From contig CP141126.1 in the NCBI GenBank assembly GCA_035236585.1, positions 11,173,001-11,237,000 on the forward strand: a stretch of DNA of 64,000 nt, read 5' to 3'. Each line of letters starts with the position of its first letter. Position 1 is the stretch's first letter. Below the pieces are notes generated by a model. That model searched no databases and was not told where the DNA came from. It worked only from the letters and a program-made list of their open reading frames with translations. Shown one piece after another: positions 11,668 to 24,300 of this stretch. The stretch is from Warburgia ugandensis (Eukaryota; Streptophyta; Magnoliopsida; Canellales; Canellaceae). Position numbers and translations under genes: made by a program.

Positions 11668-14568
11668 GAGGAGCATAGATCCTTGAGAACGTTCAGGGAA
11701 ACTGCCTATAAAAGTGGCTGAAGTGGCCGAATTAACGCTGGCCGGACGTCATTCAATAAAAAATTGTAAGATTTTGGCAAGTGAAGAATTCAGCATTATT
11801 ACTAGCTTGTTTGGACTCCCGTTTCAATGGGCAGGGCTGGATTTGGATTGGATCCAGATGAAGAACGAGTTCAGTTAGCATTAAGAAACTCTGCTTGGTC
11901 CAGAGTTTTAACCCATTCAAACTTCAATAGCATTTATTCTTTGAAGTTAATAAACTTCATTGCTTGAATTAGAGTCACTGACCTGCATGTCTGCAAGCAT
12001 TTTCAGACTTTTTTTTTTCCGAAGACGGCGGGAAAACTGACGATAGTCTAAACAGCTCTGAAAAATCAATGACGGGCTTTGCCAAAGTATGGGACTTTTA
12101 CCCGCATCTTCCATCTACAACATTCATTTAAGCAGAAAGGTTTAGATCGTTTAAAGAAGTTGACACCGCTTGAGCGTAAAAAACCGAGGGTGTGTGTGGT
12201 ATTAGCCCAAAAGAGGTGTGGTAAATCATTTTTTCTTTGAGCGGGGCTAAATCAAGGCCTGCTAAGTGTGGAGTCAAAGGGTTCTAACTTTTTGCAATTT
12301 GGGATTTATGATCTACCTTGTTTACCTAATTGTTTTGGCTTGGATTAAAATCATGTGGATTGATATGCGACACATGGTATTTTTAGTTTTTGAATATAGA
12401 GCCGTCCATGAAAGAACTCGTTAGATGTTATAATCATTCAATCTGCAGACTACTACAGCACTTCGACTCCGAGTGCTTACCAGTGCTTCAATTTAGCATT
12501 CTTCTTTTTCTTTCTAAGAATATTATTTTCCCTAAAGAAATGCATTCGACCGCATTTGTACTTCTTCTGCCGCAGAACCCCAGAAAAAACACCAGGCGTG
12601 GCATTGGCGGCTTCCTCTCCTTTTTGTCCTGATATTAAATCTAATCTCAGCGAAGGGCCGACCAAGTGTTTTCCAAAGGACTTTGAAAGAAAGTTAAACA
12701 CATTATCGTAATCCCTCAGTACATCAACTACCCAAGTTGTGTTTTGTTGTTTTTTTTTGAGCTAGCTCTTCACAACTTTGGTTAACGAAAAGCAACATTT
12801 CACTCCGATGACGACATCAACTACCCCATTGTTTTTCTAGCTTTGCGCAAATTTGGTTACTGTAGAGTAAAATTCCACTCTAATGACATCAATAATCTCT
12901 CTTTATGTTACTTTTTTTTAGCTCTATGTAACTTTGATTAGCCCAAATCGACATTTCAGCCGGATGACGTTAGCAGAACTTGTTTTATTAGTTGTATCCT
13001 TTCTTATGTGAGAAATTTAGTCCTACATTGACTTGACACTCTGAACTTCTTGATCTGTAGTGCTATAAAAGAAAAGCGTCTGATAACTAAAAATGGGGAG
13101 AAGAAGGAGAAGACCCCAGTTAATAACAAGTACAATTAACACAATTGAGATCAAGTATATTAAACTCAAGGGAGTAATTTTAACTCCTTTGTGGAAAGTA
13201 GTTAACTTCCAATTAAAAATGTTAATTAGCTAGTTAAGTATTTCAAAGCATTTGGAATCTTCTAAAGCATACGAAAAGCTTGAAGAATAATTGTAACTTA
13301 GGGTGCAGACTTATTAGCAATCTCCGAGGTAATTAATCATTACCTTTCTAAGTTCTTATAATTTTAGTCTAACTTTGTTTTGTTTAGTCACTTCTAGTTT
13401 AATTCATTTTGTTTAGTTTAACTTGCTTTGAGCTTATTTTCATTTACTTTTCTTAATACATTTTAACTAGTTTAGTTTGACTTTAGTTTGCTTTCAATTT
13501 TCCCTTGTCTGAAGTTACTTCTAACTTCAAATTTTTTTAAATCTTTCACATATTTGATTTTTGGACTCTGGGTTGATATTAGTGCCATGCAATTCTCCAA
13601 CGAGAGAACTAATGTTGCACTAATGTATTCCAAAAGTAGTTCTTTCATATGTTTTTTAAAAATTTTACTTCTAATCTCTATAGCTTATTCAATGACTTTA
13701 GAGATAAACTTAACCGATCAATCTTAAGAGATTAAGAACTCAGATCTTTCTTTATTTTGTAGTAGGAAGACTAAATACTGTAACCTAAACTACAAGTCAT
13801 GATTTTTAATACAATAATTGAAGGATTTTTCTTTAACAAAGTGCCAGACTATTGATTGAAAATCAATTAAAATTTCACATAATTATAACATAATATCTAG
13901 TCGATTATAAATGACTACAATTCCTTCCTTTTCATATATGAACATACCTTAAAAAAGTATTACTCAGTTACATGGTTTGGTGCAATTGTTACCATGTTCA
14001 AAAAATTTGGATAGTCCAGTGAAAAAAGGAAATTTGGATACCGACTAAGACGATATCTGCCGAATATATAGATCAATAGATGTTTCGTCGGATTTTTGGA
14101 CTTGGCCAAAGCGTCTTCATCTTGAGAGAAAAAGATATATGGTGCCACACGTCCACACTAACAGCCAAAGGCAGATAAAACACGAATTGCTGATGTGAAC
14201 TCTGCCACAGATATTGATCAATGTTAATTAATGCTTATAGATGGGGTTTTTTTACCTTGCCAGAACATCTTCGAAGAATAAGCGGAAGGGGGTTCTCTAT
14301 TAGGTTTCAATGGCAGTAGAGAGAGGGTTTGCGGAATCGTCTTTTGCTTTTGTTTATTGTACGATTGGTACATGAAAAATGGATTGGAATTCAAATCTAA
14401 CAATATTCTAATAACTTGGTTCCAGTTGAGAAATATTATCAGAATGGCCTGCCTAATATTCTAATAACTTGTAGACTTAATCTGGGTATCTTGCCAACTC
14501 AGCTAGAGGCATGATCTGACCGTTTAAAGAGGAACATGCGGTCTAGAATATTGTTGGAGCCATGCAAA
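11668..14568. other. Intergenic spacer between PPR gene and transposon nest
   Basis: The start holds the PPR 3' UTR. Apart from the degenerate repeat at 12720-12970, listed separately, I see no supported gene. Short frames at 12390-12632 and 13960-14148 carry no family motif. The segment near 13008 (tgtgagaaatttagtcctac) resembles a copia LTR start, but no partner LTR was found. Confidence 0.5.
12720..12970 (+). repeat. Degenerate tandem repeat, three units of about 75-90 bp
   Basis: Units begin near 12720, 12811 and 12885 with variants of 'gacatcaactacccc'. Each continues through a T-rich run, 'agct...aactttggttac' and 'aacatttcactccgatgacg'. Copies differ at many positions, so the array is old. 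Confidence 0.6.
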
Positions 14569-14796
14569 TCTAGGGGTGACAAAATAAGACACGACACGAT
14601 AACACAACTCGAATCCAACATGGATTTTGTGGGTTAGGGTTGAGCCTTATCGTGTTCATGTCATTTTTGGGTTGACCCGAAAATGACACGTCATAAATCG
14701 TGTTGTGTTCGGGTCAATCAATGTTGACCTGTCGTGTTGACCCGTATGACACACGACTTGGTAAAACTTCAAGTTGAACTAAATGACACAAACACT

Positions 14797-15178
14797 AAAT
14801 AGGACGGTTTCTGAGTAACAGTCCTATATTTTAACTGATAAAAGACAGGACAGTACGTTATATAGGATGGTTAGTAAGTAACCATCGTATTTAATACCAG
14901 AGGCTATAGGACAGTTAAGACAAAACTGTCCTATATTTTATACGTTCTATAAGACGTTTGATAAGTAAGCTTCTTACATTTATATGTTATATAGGACAGT
15001 TATTAAGTAACCATCCTATATATTATGCTTACTTATAACATATTATAGGACGGTTATTTTTTAACCATCCTATAATACGATGATATAAGATGGTTACCAA
15101 ATATTATAGGACGGTTATTTTTTAACCATCCTATAATATGATAATATAAGATGGTTACCAAATACTCATCCTATATTT
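14797..15178. repeat. Hairpin repeat cluster 1 (CACTA-like subterminal repeats)
   Basis: A run of short inverted repeats of the form 'tataggacggtta…taaccgtcctata', each about 30-35 bp with a small loop. It starts with 'cactaaataggacgg' right after the hAT-like left end. Such arrays are typical of the subterminal regions of dicot CACTA (En/Spm) transposons. Confidence 0.7.
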
Positions 15179-16245
15179 ATAAAAAAAATCTACAACATTT
15201 TAATCAATTTAACTAATCTATAGGCTTTAAAATTCTACTGTGATCATTGATCTTGAGGTTTTGATATGCCCTGGATCCATGCATCGGATCATATTTTTAT
15301 TTTAAGATCATCTTTGATTATCATCTATTACTATTAGAACAGATTTTTTTAGTGATTACCTGCATTACTGTCCAAGTATCCAATGCGTGACTCCACACAC
15401 AATTATCTCTTTCCATTACCCACCCATTAGGCATTAGTCCATTATCCATCCATTAAGCGCAACTTCACTACTAAGTCCTCACATATCAAAAGTTTAAAAC
15501 CCTGTCTTGACTCTTGAAGGCTTAAACTGTTGTACACACCAACCTCCCATCATTAAAATTTTGAAATAGACCAAGCACACTGTACACACAATTACATTGA
15601 CACATACATACTTGAATCAAAGCAAGAAATGTAATACAACCATAGTAATGGACTATGTGTCAAAATAACACATTCACATTCAACCTACTATATTTAAAAT
15701 CATTGTACACATTCACTTCTGCTCCTATGCTCCATATAGTTCAAATTGAATTGAACAAATAAAAGCACCCACAATCACCCATACTGTACATGACACAACC
15801 CATCTGCTGATCTAAGCCATCATTGAAAATTGGTGATCAACCCATCTGTTGATCAAAACACCAACTTCCCAATCACATGATTGAAATTTGGAAGTTTGAA
15901 ATAAAGAGAGCACATACATTGAAATAGTGTACTTCAATCAAAAGAAAAATAGAACACATCCATTGTAATGAACTGATCTTTGTATTATATTTGAGTAAAA
16001 TGTATATACATGAATGATGATATTGATACATTCATTTACATCACTGAACTACAAATTAAAATTCACAATATGATTTGTCCATTCCATTCTAATATTGTCT
16101 AGATCTAACTGGGAGTAACTCTTGCTTCCCAAATCTGCTTGCAAGAAATATATAATAACTTAGTTCATACATGTAATCTTGGATTCAGTCAGGGAATATA
16201 CAAATTAAAAGTGTAACATTGGTCAGTAAGTCTTACCTTTCTCAA
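15179..16245. other. Non-coding interior of transposon complex
   Basis: AT-rich sequence between hairpin cluster 1 and the 3' end of the minus-strand transposon gene. It contains the repeated phrase 'caacccatctg(c/t)tgatc' at about 15798 and 15839. No coding signal was seen. Confidence 0.5.
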
Positions 16246-19200
16246 TTATGAGATTGTAACTCCATTGCGAATAAGGGTTATCATATATCTGAGAACATAA
16301 TACCCACACTCCCAATCTGATTTTTGTTTTCGGCAATACAGAACAATGTCACCAAAGACAACATAAAAGGTTCAAAATATAATGTCCAATAAGTTCAGGC
16401 TTAAAATTATATCAAAGAGTCTAAAGAGCAGTAATTAGTAAACTGTACCTTGGCCTTCTTCCACTTGAGTTTTGGTAGGTGGTTAATGCCTTCCCGCTCA
16501 GCCCATTTATACCATGCTCTACACACATATAATTGAAAAGCATTAGATTATGAATATTATAATAGTTGGCAGGTGAGTAGTTATATTATAATGAAAGGAA
16601 TAATAAAAACTTACTTGTTTATAATTTTCATCAGGTGTTCTCGAATGTGTGCTCCACAGGAATAAAAAAAAATTGCATGGCCACCATGCACATCCAAAGC
16701 TAGCAGCATCCAATGGGACCTATAAAAATAATAATTCAACTAAATGTTCTCCAATCTTAACTGATATAGTATTCATGTGCATGAATTATGAAATTGAAAT
16801 GGCATAATTAAGCAACATATGTTACAAAACGTACCCGCTATTGTAGGGAATTAGTAAGACTTGCCCCTTCGCGTAACCCATGAGCCTAGGAATGACATCT
16901 TCACTTTGTTAGTCTGCAGGCACATAGTCAAATCGAAAGACAAGAGAAGGGTCAAGGAACTTATAAATGTCCTTGACCTCTAATGTTTGCAAGCTAACAT
17001 GCAAATACCTGCATTAGGAATTTGGGTTAATGTCAAATAACTATCAAGTGTTATTAAGAAAGCAAGTAATGTTACTTTGATTCGCAATAGTTTAACTCTA
17101 ATAGAGCAATTACATGATGACATACCCTATATAGACTACAATGTACATGTATTCCAATTGAGCCATATTACATATGGCTAAGACCTCTTCCTTGAAGGGT
17201 GGAACCTCAACTACATCGTTTGAAAGCACACCTACCACTATCCTTACGGGGTTCATTGCGTTATCTTCATTGGCCAATTTGCACAATACCCTTAGGAATG
17301 GAGGTGTGTTAGGTGGAACCTCCACCTAATCCCTACACTGTAGATGTAACATTTTAGAAATTAGTAATGAATATATACAATATATACTGGTATACTAGCA
17401 TATATAAAAGAAGAGAGACAGTGAGATAAAATTATAATATTTTATAATATAACATTGTGACTTGTGAGCACCTAACAAGTGCTTTGAACTTGTTAGCTGT
17501 TGCATCGTTCAAGTCCACATGTAACATGATACAACTATGCAAATATATAGAACTACTAGTCTAGTACTACCTGGGAAGGCTAGGATGGGGCTACACTTGC
17601 CACCATGCTAGAATTTGTTGGCGGCGACAGTGAGGTTCGCTTCAATTTCCCCTTGTGCTGCTTCTGGTGATTTGACATGTTACAGACAATATTAATCAAT
17701 TAACAATTTAGGATGACTTAACAAAGGTAGGAGAAAATGATGCCATGACTACAGTTACAATATATATACCTTGGAATTGGATATCATTGGTTTAATATGT
17801 TTTCTGGCCAAACACACATGATATCTAATTGCATCCCCAACTATTTCAACATCATCCCCTTCGATTGGAAATGGAAAGGGAGCATCTGGTTGAATGGCAA
17901 CAGTGATGCACATGGCTTAGTGTGTGGAGGCATCAACTTGCCATGCAAGGTGGCGGAAGTCATGGGCTGAACCTCGTACAGTGTTGCCACAACCACATAG
18001 TTATCATATGTATGTAGCAACAACATGCATTGACCCATCTGCATTTGAGAAATGACATATATAATAATTAGTGATGTAATGTAAATAGAAAAGGTTAGTA
18101 AATAAGTAACATTGTAAAACTAAACATGTCAATATACATACCTCACTGATCGGGACACCACATTCAAGTACTTGTTCTACCACCTTTTCATCTAATGGAG
18201 GACTAGGAGTGCAGCTATTATCAGATTGGGGTGGTCACGGTGGTTGAACTTGAGGTTGAGCTTGAGGTTGAGCTTGAGCTTGAGGGCCAACATCCTCACA
18301 TGAGGTTCTTCCACCACCTTGGAGTTCGTTTAACTGTTGATCTTTGATCTTGCTATATATCTCCACAACTGTTTGCTTCTTCCATTCCTCCAATTCTTAT
18401 AGTGTAGGAGCCTTTTATTTGGGGAAGAACTTAGAAGGAACAACACCTTGACCTTGGCCCCTTACCCGGCCAGGATGCTCACCCTTGTTGCCCATTGCCC
18501 TATACAGGATGTCCTCCTTTGCAACAGTGCTACTAAGAGTCCCTGTAGTTGCACTTGCACTCTCTTGGGTCAACTCTTCCTGCACACGTAAAGATCATAA
18601 CATGATCAAATCACTATTATATATGTAATATTTATATAATGCACTATGCAATGGTATAAAAGTATAAAACTATTTAACTAGGCAGTATACACATAAAGTA
18701 AAAGTATAAAAACTTAAACTCTTAAACCACTTACAATTCTTGAAGTAATTGCTGCAGTTGTCTCGTCGGCAAAGGTGTGAGAGTTACACCCTTTTGAATG
18801 TGCCATTTTCCATAAAAGAGTATGGTCAATGGGCTCCGTTGTCCCAGCCTTCTTTTGTTGTTAAGAGAGACATAAAGTCAAAGTTAATAAAATAAAAATC
18901 TACTATGATTAGACAAATGAAATGTCACATGATATGCTTACTTCATCTGCCTCTAATCGTGCGTAGCTAACCCTTGAAAGGTGGTTATACATATGGTTCT
19001 GTGCACGCGCCTTCTGTCCTTTTATACGCTTTGCTTGGACATCAAAGTAATGTAATCAAAATACAATCAAATATAATAATTATAAGAATCAAAATTTAAC
19101 TTGGCTAGTTTAAGTTGTGATTACCTTAAAATCAGAAGATAGCCTATACTGTACAAATTGATTTCATACTTCCTGGTCAATGAAGCAGGAATACAACTGA

Positions 19201-19880
19201 GGGACCATGTTAAGCCTAGAAAGATCATAGGAATTTGAAAGTATGTACTTCCTTGCAAGCTCACTCTTCCATTTCCTCCATTGTTCACTAGCTCCTAGCA
19301 ATGCTTGCTTCTTGCATTCATCAGATACGTCAAAGGAAGACTACAAAACAAAAGAAGAAGCAGGTTAAGCGACTACCTAACTAGTGAGTATTGTAGCAAC
19401 TTTGTGTATCATGATTCATATGCAAACAAAAACAAAATATATAAATATAAGGGACATATTATGTTATATGTAGGAAGAATTTATATACCTTAACCATTTC
19501 CCATATTACATCTTTGACTTCTGGCGATACAAGTCTCCAATCAGTCACTTATATAGGCACAAGTCTTCTAATAGTGTAGCATATGAAGCTAGCATAAGCA
19601 TATGTAGTACCACCTATTAGTTGGCCTCTACTGTTGAATTATACTGTTTTTTTTATTCCCTTGGATGCTCTCATATTTATACAATCTATTTGTGTTGGCC
19701 CCCTACCCTTTCTCTTGACACTGACAGGTGGTGTTAGTGGTGGACATGAGCTTAATAGCCTTAATTGTTCAGCTTCTGTGTTGTAGTTGTTGTTCTTATT
19801 GTACTTCTACCTCTTCTAATTGTTCATGTACTACTTCTTCCTGTTCTTGTTCTAGTTGTACTTCTTATTCTTCCATGTTT
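16246..19880 (-). pseudogene. CACTA-type transposon gene (Transposase_24-like region plus C48 Ulp1-like peptidase), decayed
   Basis: Read leftward, recognisable blocks appear in the order expected for a plant Ptta/En-Spm-type protein. They are an acidic Gln/Glu-rich start (about 19880-19780); a block with ELARKYILSNSYDLSRLNMV (about 19255-19190), followed by SCFID and VQYRLSSDF; then KARAQNHMYNHLSRVSYARL (about 19020-18955); and a Gln/Pro-rich linker (about 18300-18230). Next come LYEVQPMTSATLHGKLMPPH (about 17980-17920) and a C-terminal peptidase-like part. That part has SHWMLLALD (His codon 16713-16715) and QKSDWECGYYVLRYM (Cys codon 16306-16308), with TAA at 16246-16248. The blocks lie in different frames, separated by introns and stops, so the gene is probably dead, although some breaks may be unannotated introns. 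The position where C48 peptidases usually have the acid reads FFYSCG. No TNP2-type transposase was found. Confidence 0.65.
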
Positions 19881-19884
19881 GCTT

Positions 19885-20640
19885 CACAAATAAAAATGAT
19901 AATGACTACAATTAGAAAAGTGAAAACTAGAAAGTGTAAGTGAAATAACTCAGTGCATTAGAAGTAATGATCAAAAGGTATTAGTCAAAGACGATAAGAT
20001 CAAACAAAGGTGGCAAACATACTTTCAAAAATTGTTAAATGACAATGGCTTTGAGAATATAAAGATGGAAAATACTATAAATCTAAATAACATTGGATAT
20101 TATAGATATGAACGTAGGATTAGAATACCTTAAGTGAAAGAGGCTTTGAAAAAGAAGAAATCAGAAAAGGCCATAGGGCCCGATCAATGGTATACCAAAT
20201 TACCAATAGATGTTTGGAAGCATATGGGAGATATTCCTAATTTGCCATATTGGGGTAGTTTGGTTGACCAAGTTGCTTAACAACATTATAAAATCAAAGA
20301 AAATGCCTGATGAGTGATGAGTGGAGAAAAAGCTCTATTGTACCAGTCAATTTATAATAAGAATAAGGGAAATATATATAGAGCTGCATTAATTAATAAT
20401 TATCGAGGGATCAAACTTATTAGCCACACTATGAAACTTTTTGAAAGAGTGATTGAGAAAAGGTTACGATATGAAACAAGTGTATCAAAGAATTAATCAG
20501 TTTGGTTTCATGTTGCTTGCAAATGCAAGGCTATATAGAGTTATAGGCATAATTAAAGATATGTATGACAGTACAATTACTACAGTATGAGGGAGATAAC
20601 AAATGTTAAAGCCACTAGTGGTGAGACTGGTGTGTGATTG
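19885..20640 (+). mobile_element. RTE-clade LINE fragment (reverse transcriptase part)
   Basis: The plus strand, with frameshifts and stops, shows the RTE order: KDDKIKQRWQTYFQKLLND, then EKAIGPDQW, KLLNNIIKSKKMPDEWRKS-like, NNYRGIKLISHTMKLFERVI and IIKDMYDSTITTV. It covers only the linker and the front of the reverse transcriptase and is truncated at both ends. It lies inside the 5' part of the minus-strand CACTA-type gene, so it inserted later. Confidence 0.75.
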
Positions 20641-21172
20641 TTAGGGTTAACACTTAACAGTTTTTAACCCTATATTCTGAGAAGTTATTGCAATGTAATA
20701 TATAAGACTACAAGAGTGGTGCTACTGCTTGTACTTGCTACAGCTATTGCTACATAACAAAAATATGGAAAAAAAAAATGGTGACATTACATTTACATAG
20801 AGTTTCCAACTTCTAAGAGCATAACAGAATATGAACTGGTACCTAATGATGATGAACCTCCTTCCATTACTGTCATCAATTGGTTTCTGCCTTCTGAGTT
20901 TTTGCCCTTGCTCTCTCACTCTACTTCTTCTCTCCCCTTGTTAGGGTTGTAATTTTTCTCTCTCCCTCTCTCCTTCTTCGTCTCACTAACACTCTTCTTC
21001 TGGTTTATGCGCTTGCCCTAGTTCTGGTTGAACCGTTGAAGGACTTAACCACTTGGGTTAGGGTAGGATCGTAGAAGTAGGACTAGGGTAGGGAGAGAAG
21101 AGAAGAAATGAAATGCAATTATGTGAAGGTGAATAGTGAAAGGCGGGAGAGGAAAGGTTTAATGTAATATAA
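20641..21172. other. Spacer and probable upstream region of the CACTA-type gene
   Basis: Sequence between the LINE fragment and hairpin cluster 2. A CT/TC-rich tract at about 20905-21000 would read as a GA-rich leader on the minus strand. No reliable start codon or TATA box for the minus-strand gene was identified. Confidence 0.35.
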
Positions 21173-21520
21173 ATATAGGACGGTTCTTTAAAAACCATCC
21201 TATAATAATATAATTATAAGATGATTACTAAATAATAGTCCTTTATTTAGTAACAATCATAGGACAGTTTAGAAATAACCGTCCTATAAGTATAAAATAT
21301 AGGATGGTTGTTAATTAACCGTCCTATATAAGAAAAATAATAGTATGCTTATATAAGATGGTTATCAAATAACCGTCTTATAAATAATATATATATATAT
21401 ATATAGGACGGTTCCTAGATAACCATCTTATAATTAATAAAAATATAGGATGGTTATTACATAACCGTCTTATACTATTATATTATAAAAGGATGGTTTT
21501 CCTTTAACCATCTTGTAATT
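21173..21520. repeat. Hairpin repeat cluster 2
   Basis: The same 'ataggacggtt…aaccgtcctata' inverted repeats as cluster 1, at least eight hairpins including variants with 'gatggtt…aaccatc'. It lies upstream of the minus-strand CACTA-type gene, as a 5' subterminal region would. Confidence 0.7.
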
Positions 21521-21829
21521 ACTTAGAAAATTAAAAAGCAATTATGTAAATATCATCCTTGATCAACTTCATCAAGGAGATTATCCTTCAATTTCATGGA
21601 TTTCACCTCTTTTAAAGCTAGATTTCTTAATTGAACATAGATCAACCACTTATAACAATTGATTCCATGTTTTAAAGTTACAATATCATCCATCAAAATC
21701 AAATTATCAATGGATCATAAGAGAAACATACTCATATGTAATAACAATTGATTCCATATTTCACATATTAATATAAATTAAAACAACTCATACTCATTAT
21801 TTGTTGAGGACTTAAGTTTGGTTGAGGAT

Positions 21830-22480
21830 GAGTAATAAGATAAATAGTTATGTAATTAACTAATATTAAACTCTTAGTTGAAGAGAGGATGTGCTTAAAA
21901 AGAGTTATGTAAGTATGAGTAAAGAAAGACTTATGTAATCTAATGAACTCATCTTAGTTGAGTATGAGTTTAAAAAGAAAGAGTTATGTAAGCATCATTG
22001 TATGAGTAAAGAAAGAGTTATGTAATTAACTCATCTTAATTGAGTAGAATTGAGGATGAGCAGCATGGCTGCATGAGCTTAAAGAGACAGAGTTATGTAA
22101 GGATGACTGTATGAGTATGAGTAAATAAAGTGTTGTGTAATTAACTCAACTTAGTTACTTGGTTGAGGATGAGCCTAAAAAGACAGAGTTATGTAGGTAA
22201 AACTCATACTCATTAGTTGTTGAGGTTGAAAATGAGTAAAGAAATTGTTATGCAATGTAATTAACTCATCTTAGTTGAGGATCAGCTTAAAAACATAGAC
22301 TTATGTAAGTAACTCATACTCATTAGTTGTTGAGGTTGAGGATAAGTAAACAAAGAGTCATGTAATTAACTCATTAGGTGAGAAATGAGAATGACTGAAT
22401 GAGAATAGAATTAGTTATGTAATTAATTCAGTAGTTGAGAATGACTGAATGAGTATAGAAAGAGTTGTGTAATTAAGTGT
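21830..22480 (+). repeat. Degenerate minisatellite, about 100-bp units
   Basis: Repeated phrases 'gagttatgtaattaactcat', 'cttagttgaggatgag', 'cttaaaaagacagagttatg' and 'actcatactcattagttg' recur in the same order about six times with unequal spacing. The interruptions show an old array. Confidence 0.7.
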
Positions 22481-23493
22481 ATAGTGGATAATGGGTATAG
22501 AAAGGGAATAGTTATGTAAATTATTAACTCATTAGGTGAGTTACTATCTTTTAGTCTACATGGACAATGGATGAATGGGTTATTCCCAATCTATTATCAT
22601 CAATTGGGAGTTAGAATTTAGAAATTAGAAACATTGGTAACTTGTTAATTAATGAGTTATTCCCAATCTATTATCACGAGCATTTATAATTTTATGCAAT
22701 ATATGACAGTTACTTATACAAGTTACAAAACTTGTTAATTAATTATCTTGTAAGTGTAACTTGTTATTGACAATGTGTAGCTAATCTTAAAATGAATGAT
22801 AAGAGAATAGTTAATGAGGCTAAACTTAAGGCCATATAATATGAATCATATGATGATCACTATCATAGCTATGATCAAGATAAGGTGTGAGAAAGATGTG
22901 TTTAATTTAGATATGCAAAAATAAGACAACCACAACAGAAGGACTTAGTCTTAGACCACGTTAAGTGCATTAGATTAGAACTTAGATGATGAGATGATCA
23001 AAGATTCAAAGGATACTACATTACTACTCATGAGTCATGAGTCATAGTGTTATATTAGTCAAGACTCAAAGATGGTGGCACTAGACCAGATCAAATCAAA
23101 CAAAGTTGGGAATTTTACTTTCAATTTCAAAAACTATAGTCTACTAGTATAGTAGTACTAACTACTAAATGACAATTGCCCTAGATAATTACTTAACAGT
23201 TAACACTTAACAGAACAGGTTAAGGACCTAAGCATATGCTTTCAACTTTTTATTTTGTTTTCTTGCCACTAAAAGGGGGGCCCACACATCGGATGGGACA
23301 TCAAAGACTCAAAATATTTGACAAACAATTGAAGTGTAAGTTTCATTAACTCCACTTGCCACTTGCCAGTTTGGAATTGGACTAGCGGAAGAGGGGAGGC
23401 TGTTTATCCCTGTCTTGCAGTCACTGGCACATCACACATCATAGTCACACTCCCATGAAGTGTGCCACAATGTTAGAGATGCTAGCTAAGTAA
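22481..23493. other. AT-rich sequence between minisatellite and cluster 3
   Basis: No gene was recognised. 'gatcaaatcaaacaaagttgggaattttac' near 23088-23117 resembles the start of the RTE LINE fragment at about 20000, so a second scrap of that LINE is possible. Confidence 0.35.
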
Positions 23494-23836
23494 ATAAAGG
23501 ACGATTGCATAAGAATTGTCCTATTTTTCAATATTTATAAGACGGTTCAATTGTAACCATCCTTTATGTATGTAAAATTATAGGACGGTTATTTGTGAAC
23601 CGTCCTATATTTATATAAAATATGACGATTATTTGTTAACTGTCCTATAATGAAATATAAATAGGACGGTTAGATTATCACCGTCCTATTTTATTTTATT
23701 TTTCCAAATATAGGACTGTTATGTTTTAATCGTCCCATATTTACATTAAAATAGGATAGTTATTGATTAACTGTCCTGTAATATCAACGGTTACTTTGTA
23801 ACAATCTTTTACTTTGATTAACTGTCATGTATTAGG
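23494..23836. repeat. Hairpin repeat cluster 3
   Basis: About eight hairpins of the same 'aggacggtt…aaccgtcct' type, somewhat more diverged. It lies about 460 bp upstream of the recognisable hAT transposase sequence. Confidence 0.7.
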
Positions 23837-23886
23837 TTTTTTAATTTACCTTTTATTTAGCATGATCACGATGGATCTGACTGATC

Positions 23887-23888
<2 letters not shown>

Positions 23889-23970
<82 letters not shown>
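23889..23970 (+). repeat. (GA)n microsatellite
   Basis: About 41 GA units; the long Ser-Leu frame on the minus strand here is an artefact. Confidence 0.95.
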
Positions 23971-23973
<3 letters not shown>

Positions 23974-24300
23974 TAATATAACAACAGATACTGATTTACA
24001 CTTAGATGTTTAGCGTGAATATGATAAAGCTCATTCCTGTTCCCAACCCAACCCAACATAAGCTTTTACATCTCTTTCAAAATTTTCTTCCCAGATATCT
24101 TCAGGACTTCAACCATTCTAAATTTCTAACACAATGAGCAGCACACCTATAGCACCACATGCATGTTTTTATTTTTTGTTATTTCTTTATGATCTTGACT
24201 CTTTTCACTCATCACTCCCTTATTAGTAATTGGTTTAGTGTTTACTATGAGTATGTGATAGTGTGAAATAAATTTTGTTTGTCATTTTTATTTTGCAATA

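Noticed and set aside
13008-13110. Copia-like solo LTR starting tgtgagaaatttagtcctac
   Set aside because: The start resembles some copia LTRs, but no end, partner or target duplication could be found.
14797-15178. CRISPR-like array of regular short repeats
   Set aside because: The units are diverged inverted repeats without unique spacers of constant length, in a plant transposon context.
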